From positions 372,001-436,000 of the forward strand of contig CALODV010000013.1 in assembly GCA_942492065.1 (NCBI GenBank): a DNA stretch of 64,000 bases. The letters run 5' to 3'. Below, in pieces: positions 59,598 through 64,000 of this stretch. Positions within the stretch are counted from its first letter, which is position 1. Each line of letters begins with the position of its first letter. The position numbers and the translations under genes were made by a program. The notes beneath the pieces were generated by a model. It was not told the DNA's origin, did not search any database, and worked only from the letters and a program-made list of their open reading frames with translations. The DNA is from G963665815 sp942492065 (GTDB taxonomy: Bacteria > Cloacimonadota > Cloacimonadia > Cloacimonadales > JAIOQZ01).

Positions 59598-59847
59598 TTG
59601 AGCTCCTTAAAGTAAAAAATCTAATTTTCCAGCATAATCATATTTTAATTATTTCTATTATTGAGTAAATCTTATATGCCTGATAAGTAGTGTTATATAA
59701 CGATTTAAGCATATTAGACAGATTTGAGACTATGCAAAACTTTTATCTGTTATATAAAATTGAGAATTAATGGTGTGTCAAGTATTTTTGTCTACAGATG
59801 TTGGCAGATGTAAATGGAAATAGATACTTTGGGTAATAACTGACTGC

Positions 59848-61605
59848 TTATTTCAGCATTACAGCCTTGCTGACAGATGTCTTATCACCCACCTTCAGCT
59901 TTATAAGATAGACTCCTGAAGAAATTCCTTGTGAATGCTCTGCACTGTTCCAGATAATCTCATGTCTGCCTTTATTGAAAACCCTGTCAGTAAGAACAGC
60001 AATCTTCTGTCCCTTAATGTTATATACTTCACACTCTACATCCGAAGAACTATCTGTTATGTTAAAACTAATATTCAACCTTGGATTGAAGGGATTAGGG
60101 TATACGGAAAATCCGCTAACCTCAATATAGTTTGACTTTCCTTCTGAAGAAGAGTTCGGCATCACAATTGTCAGATTTGTAATACTGTCCTGATAAACTT
60201 CAACATTATTCACAATATACGGATCGTAGTCCGGATGTTCTATTCTGAGAGTGTACATTCCCGGATCGAGTATTCTGTAGAATCTACCGAATAAAGAATC
60301 GGATTTAAAAGGTTCAACAGGAGAATAACCTGTCTGATCATCAACCTCTTCAACATAAACAGCACATTCCAGAGGTTCATTGAGCGTATTGGTTATCTTA
60401 CCATATATCGTAGCCTGATTGACCCTGCTCATCATCACGATTGGTGCATTTCTGTTTGCTATACAGATCGCATCGATTTCTTCAGGCATATATTCGTCTC
60501 CAAGTTCAATTGTATACCCAAAGATTCTTTCTTCCGAATAACTCCAGTCTCCCATTGTACCCTGGCAAGTATAGTTAAAATTATTTGCCTGATAATATCC
60601 GTATGTATTAGGGCTGTTAAGTTTGGGAATAGTAATTGCCATATCATGAGCAAGCTGATGCATGTAAAGACTGTCAAGAGCTCTGGCACCGTCAATATGA
60701 CCAAGAGGATAGAGTATATACTGTGCATAGGAGTGATATGTTATTCCGGCATAGAACTTTCTCTGCTGGAGCAAATCTCTTACATATCTGGCTTCTATTT
60801 CCGACCAGGCTTCGGGTCCATGATAAATATTAGACCAGGGATAGTTGCTTGTTCCATTATCTCCCCAGACATATCCGAAGTTCCTGTTCAGGTCTACACC
60901 ATCAATATTTCCTCCATCTGGAGCCAGATTATCGTTATTGTCTCTCATGTTTTTTCTGTGAGTTGTACTTGAATCTTCCATAACCATTGTATAGCCATCG
61001 GGATTGATGATGGGCACAAACCAGATCTGCTGGGAATCAACAATATTTGTTATTTCCGGATCAGTACCGTAGTTCTCAAGAATATAGCTGAGAGCACCCA
61101 TTGTAACCTCAACAGATATCAGCTCGTTAGAATGGATTCCCCCCATGACATAAGCATTGGGTTCTTCTTCTTCCAGAGCAGGATTATCGGATACTTTCAG
61201 ACACCAGACCTCATGCTGATAGTTTACATAATTATTGTTTCCATTATTAAATAGTATTTTACCTGTGGAAGGTCCGAGAGAGGATAAGCTGGTAATTGTT
61301 GGATATAGAATGGATAAGGTTTGAAGTTCCTGAACTACTTCCGAGTAAGTCCTGTATAAGCTGGGATCATTAGTCATACTTTTTCCGGTTAATGCAGGGT
61401 TATAGCCCTGATCTCTCAAGTCAGAAAGCTGAGATTTATTAATCACCAGTTCCAGACAATCCGGCAGTTCTTTGAAGGAGATATTACTTTCAGATAGAAA
61501 CTCCAGATCAAGTTTATCATACTCATTCAACCTGTAAAAACTATCTGCAAAAGAAGAAAAATTTAAAAAAGTCAGAACTATAGTGATAAAAAATAACTTC
61601 TTCAT
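59848..61605 (-). CDS. M14 zinc carboxypeptidase with C-terminal sorting (Por/FlgD-like) domain
   Basis: 585 aa secreted peptidase. Signal peptide (MKKLFFITIVLTFLNFSSF). Zinc ligands and catalysis: 'GGIHSNELISVEV' (His158, Glu161), 'DGVDLNRNFGYVWG', 'YHSYAQYILYPLGH' (third His) and 'YTIELGDEYMPEE' (catalytic Glu). A carboxypeptidase-regulatory-like domain follows ('IYGKITNTLNEPLECAVYVEE' to 'PDYDPYIVNNVEV') and the last 80 residues are a type A sorting/FlgD-Ig domain ('VYPNPFNPRLNISFNI', 'VYNIKGQKIAVL', 'SGVYLIKLKVGDKTSVSKAVMLK'). ATG at 61605 has GGGAG upstream; longer starts are rejected. Secretion across the outer membrane by a T9SS-like route is inferred. Confidence 0.93.
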   Translation of the reverse strand: MKKLFFITIVLTFLNFSSFADSFYRLNEYDKLDLEFLSESNISFKELPDCLELVINKSQLSDLRDQGYNPALTGKSMTNDPSLYRTYSEVVQELQTLSILYPTITSLSSLGPSTGKILFNNGNNNYVNYQHEVWCLKVSDNPALEEEEPNAYVMGGIHSNELISVEVTMGALSYILENYGTDPEITNIVDSQQIWFVPIINPDGYTMVMEDSSTTHRKNMRDNNDNLAPDGGNIDGVDLNRNFGYVWGDNGTSNYPWSNIYHGPEAWSEIEARYVRDLLQQRKFYAGITYHSYAQYILYPLGHIDGARALDSLYMHQLAHDMAITIPKLNSPNTYGYYQANNFNYTCQGTMGDWSYSEERIFGYTIELGDEYMPEEIDAICIANRNAPIVMMSRVNQATIYGKITNTLNEPLECAVYVEEVDDQTGYSPVEPFKSDSLFGRFYRILDPGMYTLRIEHPDYDPYIVNNVEVYQDSITNLTIVMPNSSSEGKSNYIEVSGFSVYPNPFNPRLNISFNITDSSSDVECEVYNIKGQKIAVLTDRVFNKGRHEIIWNSAEHSQGISSGVYLIKLKVGDKTSVSKAVMLK

Positions 61606-61631
61606 GTTTACTCCCGGTGAATCAGTATATA

Positions 61632-61850
61632 CTATGTGATCCATTTGTAAAAAATTCCGCATTTAAAGGCACAAGCTGAGTTACATGAACTGCAGGCAGA
61701 AGTTCCTTTGACTTCTTCAATCAGCTCTTTTCTTACCAGCATCCGCACCATCTCAGCAACTGCATCTTTGTCAATATTGAAATGAAGACTCAAATCTTTC
61801 AGGGAAACAATTTTATTTGTCTTGATATAATCTCTTATCGATCTTAACAT
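61632..61850 (-). CDS. feoC: FeoC-like winged-helix protein with Cys cluster
   Basis: 72 aa. N-terminal winged helix ('LRSIRDYIKTNKIVSLKDLSLHFNIDKDAVAEMVRMLVRKELIEEV') and a C-terminal Cys patch 'CSSCNSACAFKC' that could hold an Fe-S cluster, as in known FeoC proteins. Third gene of the feo operon, 40 bases after feoA. FeoC usually stabilises or regulates FeoB; here the Cys number and spacing are typical enough to assign with good confidence. Confidence 0.8.
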   Translation of the reverse strand: MLRSIRDYIKTNKIVSLKDLSLHFNIDKDAVAEMVRMLVRKELIEEVKGTSACSSCNSACAFKCGIFYKWIT

Positions 61851-61890
61851 ACTCTATCTACCAGTAATAACCCAAAGTGCTTATACTCGG

Positions 61891-62190
61891 CTATTCATTG
61901 CCTTTTACCGTATCTTTAATCATAATTTTTTCAGCAAGAAGTTTAGATATAATAAATCTGCTGTCATTAACTCCCACAACAATTGAGTTTTCAGACGGAT
62001 GATTTTTCAGAACTTTAATAACAGCTCCATTATACATTCCCATTTCAATTGTTTTTCTGTTATTATTACAGAGAATAATATACTCGTGAGACTCCTGTCC
62101 ATCTGTCAGACAGCTATGATCTCTATGAATGTGTTTACGACATTTCCCATGATTTCTACAATGTCTGTGATTTTTTAACCAGCCAAACAT
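61891..62190 (-). CDS. feoA: FeoA-domain protein with His/Cys-rich N-terminal extension
   Basis: 99 aa. Residues about 30-95 are the FeoA SH3-like domain ('KTIEMGMYNGAVIKVLKNHPSENSIVVGVNDSRFIISKLLAEKIMI'). The first 30 residues (MFGWLKNHRHCRNHGKCRKH and IHRDHSC) hold six His and three Cys, which is unusual for FeoA and suggests metal binding. The start codon abuts the feoB stop exactly, so translation is coupled. FeoA is needed for FeoB-dependent Fe(II) uptake. Confidence 0.82.
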   Translation of the reverse strand: MFGWLKNHRHCRNHGKCRKHIHRDHSCLTDGQESHEYIILCNNNRKTIEMGMYNGAVIKVLKNHPSENSIVVGVNDSRFIISKLLAEKIMIKDTVKGNE

Positions 62191-64000
62191 TTATACTCCT
62201 TCCGAAAATCTATTTTTCTTTCCATAAAACTTAAGTGATATTACAAATATGGCAATTGCAGATACAACAATTCCTATCCAGATTGCAGAGTTAATAGGAT
62301 GTGCTGCAAATGTTGCAATCTGATAGAAGAATGTAGATAACATCCATGCAAGTAGGGTTAGATACAATAAGGCAAACGTCATCCACTTAATGTTTGTTTC
62401 CCTGTAAATCGCACCTATAACAGCTATACAGGGGGCATAAATTAATATGAACAGCATATAAGCAAAAGCCGCACTTTTTGATCCGAAACGATCCATCATA
62501 ACCTGCTCAGATGTTGTAGATAAACCAGATTCCTGATTTTTCATATCTTCTGAAACCTGACTGAGAGCTGACGGATCTTTCATCGCATGTCCAAAGTCTT
62601 TGAATCCTTCAGGAATCTCCATAAACGACTGTCCTATCTCGTGCCAGAATCTGAACTCTTCAGGATCAGCGTTATTCTCCAGATCAGATGAATAAAGTGC
62701 GTCAAGCGTTCCTACAACAGCTTCTTTTGCCATTATCCCTGTGAACAGCCCAACCGTAGCAGGCCAGTTTTCTGATGTTATTCCCATAGGGTGGAATGCA
62801 GGTGTAATTGTTTTACCGATTTCACTGAGCAGAGTCTGATCAAGCGGATGATCACCAATCGTACCGTCTGCTCCAATCGCACTAAGAATATTAAGCACCA
62901 CAACGACGACAAGGATGACCTGCCCTGCCTTCCAGATAAAGCTCTTAAGCTTTTGCCAGGTATGGAGCATTATCCCGTTGAAGGTAGGTATATGATAAGG
63001 AGGAAGCTCCATAACGAATGTGGAAATCTCACCTTTGAGTATCGTTTTTTTAAACAGCAGACCGGACAGAATTGCCAATAAAATACCGATAAGGTAAATC
63101 AGAAATATATATGTTCCACCAGCCTTTCCGAAAAAAACAGATGCAAACAATACGTAAACCGGCATTCTTGCCCCGCAGGACATAAATGGATTTATCAGTA
63201 TTGACAATAATCTGTCTTTATCATTATCGAGAGTTCTTGTAGCCATAATAGCAGGGACATTACATCCGAAACCAACCAGCATGGGAATAAAAGCTTTTCC
63301 GGGTAACCCGATTACTCTCATGAATCTATCCATAATAAAAGCTGCTCGAGCCATATATCCGGAATCTTCCAGGATTGCAAGACTGAGAAACATAAACAAT
63401 ATTCTTGGGATAAAAGTTGCTACAACCTGAATCCCGCCACCTATGCCATTCGCCAGAAAGACAGTCAAACCTTCAGGAGTACTCATCTTCCTGAGAAGAA
63501 CTGCAAAACCATCGACAAAGATTGCGCCGGTAAATCGGTCAAAAAAGTTTATAAACGGATCGCCTACATTGATTGTTATCAGAAACACAAGGTACATAAC
63601 CCCAAGAAAAAGCGGTACACCAATTGTCCGGTTCAAGGTTACTCTGTCAATAATGTCTGAAACAGTCCTTCTGAGCTCAGTTTCCCTTCTCACTACATCT
63701 TTAACCAGACCGTGTATAAAACCATATCTACCATCTGCAATAACAATATCTGTTTCATCTCCAACATGTCTGCTGATGCGTTCTGATTGTCCTTTTATTA
63801 TTTTACTGATCTTTTCAACAGCTTCAACATCATTAAGGGTGTCTGAAATAATCTCCTGGGCTGTTTTGTCTTTCTCCAGAAGCTTTATTGCCAGCCATCT
63901 CTTCTTTACAGCGAATTCGGTATCGCATTCCTCCAGAGTATTGACAATACAATTTACAGCCTGCTCTACAATAGTATCATATACAACCTGCGTTCTGGGG
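62191..64000 (-). CDS. feoB: Ferrous iron transport protein B (3' part; N-terminal GTPase beyond the window)
   Basis: About 600 codons are visible; the frame stays open to the window edge, so the GTPase domain lies beyond 64000. What is here starts in the helical guanine-nucleotide-dissociation-inhibitor region ('VNTLEECDTEFAVKKRWLAIKLLEKDK') and continues into the membrane domain: 'GVPLFLGVMYLVFL', 'PRILFMFLSLAILEDSGYMARAAFIMDRFM', 'LPGKAFIPMLVGFGCNVPAIMATRTL' and 'PFMSCGARMPVYVLFASVFF' (conserved Cys-containing Gate motifs). It transports Fe(II) in anoxic conditions. The GTG at 63693 is internal. feoA follows directly. Confidence 0.95.
   Translation of the reverse strand, partial: PRTQVVYDTIVEQAVNCIVNTLEECDTEFAVKKRWLAIKLLEKDKTAQEIISDTLNDVEAVEKISKIIKGQSERISRHVGDETDIVIADGRYGFIHGLVKDVVRRETELRRTVSDIIDRVTLNRTIGVPLFLGVMYLVFLITINVGDPFINFFDRFTGAIFVDGFAVLLRKMSTPEGLTVFLANGIGGGIQVVATFIPRILFMFLSLAILEDSGYMARAAFIMDRFMRVIGLPGKAFIPMLVGFGCNVPAIMATRTLDNDKDRLLSILINPFMSCGARMPVYVLFASVFFGKAGGTYIFLIYLIGILLAILSGLLFKKTILKGEISTFVMELPPYHIPTFNGIMLHTWQKLKSFIWKAGQVILVVVVVLNILSAIGADGTIGDHPLDQTLLSEIGKTITPAFHPMGITSENWPATVGLFTGIMAKEAVVGTLDALYSSDLENNADPEEFRFWHEIGQSFMEIPEGFKDFGHAMKDPSALSQVSEDMKNQESGLSTTSEQVMMDRFGSKSAAFAYMLFILIYAPCIAVIGAIYRETNIKWMTFALLYLTLLAWMLSTFFYQIATFAAHPINSAIWIGIVVSAIAIFVISLKFYGKKNRFSEGV

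Noticed and set aside
59848..61662. Longer start of the M14 peptidase overlapping feoC
   Set aside because: It would put 19 polar residues before the signal peptide, and the ATG at 61605 has its own GGGAG site.
63691..63693. GTG start for a 500-aa FeoB-like protein
   Set aside because: The frame stays open and family-like (GDI region) to the window edge, so this is an internal codon of a longer FeoB.

Overview
The window is AT-rich, densely coded DNA from a Gram-negative, probably anaerobic bacterium. Outer-membrane (FadL-type) and lipoprotein genes, a C-terminal sorting domain of the type IX/FlgD-like kind on a peptidase, L,D-transpeptidase, Feo ferrous iron uptake, ferredoxin-linked EtfA and many Ig/FN3-like lipoproteins suggest the FCB group or a neighbouring candidate phylum (for example Cloacimonetes- or Delongbacteria-like). 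This placement is inference from gene content; there is no rRNA or tRNA in the window. Shine-Dalgarno sites are strong (AAGGAG/GGAGG) and decide many starts, including several TTG, two GTG and one ATA start.

Layout. 1-4.2 kb: the end of an unknown gene, a FadL-like porin, an SGNH-hydrolase lipoprotein and a convergent Ig-like lipoprotein. 4.2-9.6 kb (minus strand): ribE, recR, ybaB, rsmI, then tdh-acpS-kbl, in which threonine is converted to glycine. 9.7-14.6 kb (minus): an unusual three-gene signalling cassette (giant soluble histidine kinase-like protein, stand-alone receiver with an insertion, membrane-anchored coiled-coil protein). This is the best candidate here for an undescribed system. 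14.7-17.4 kb: GntR (YtrA-like) plus ABC transporter. 17.5-24.2 kb: an amino-deoxysugar/glycan operon (methyltransferase, aminotransferase, LegB-like dehydratase, nucleotidyltransferase, two glycosyltransferases, lipoprotein).

24.4-36.5 kb: metallophosphoesterase, rpmE-DUF1385-prfA, a CNNM/CorC protein, guanine deaminase, a small accessory patch with a tandem pair of paralogous small proteins and a DUF5071-like gene, a PTS EIIA-antiporter-PII-like operon, and fused formiminotransferase-cyclodeaminase. 36.5-38.8 kb: an ABC-F ATPase preceded by a leader with a 7-codon peptide and mutually exclusive terminator/antiterminator helices. 38.9-47.8 kb: infC (ATA start)-rpmI-rplT-pheS-pheT-coiled coil-zapA, a 6S RNA candidate, then rny-ymdB-folD.

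47.9-64 kb: a large lipoprotein, an L,D-transpeptidase, the deacetylase-uppP-holA-era operon, a 373-bp tandem duplication that includes the 3' end of era, queE with an amidohydrolase, an orphan ferredoxin-EtfA fusion, an M14 carboxypeptidase, and the feoB-feoA-feoC operon (feoB cut by the window edge).

A dispersed, nearly palindromic repeat of about 100 bp occurs in three intergenic regions (near 5.0, 32.5 and 56.5 kb) and looks like a REP/MITE-type element of this genome. No CRISPR array, insertion sequence, prophage, rRNA or tRNA was seen.
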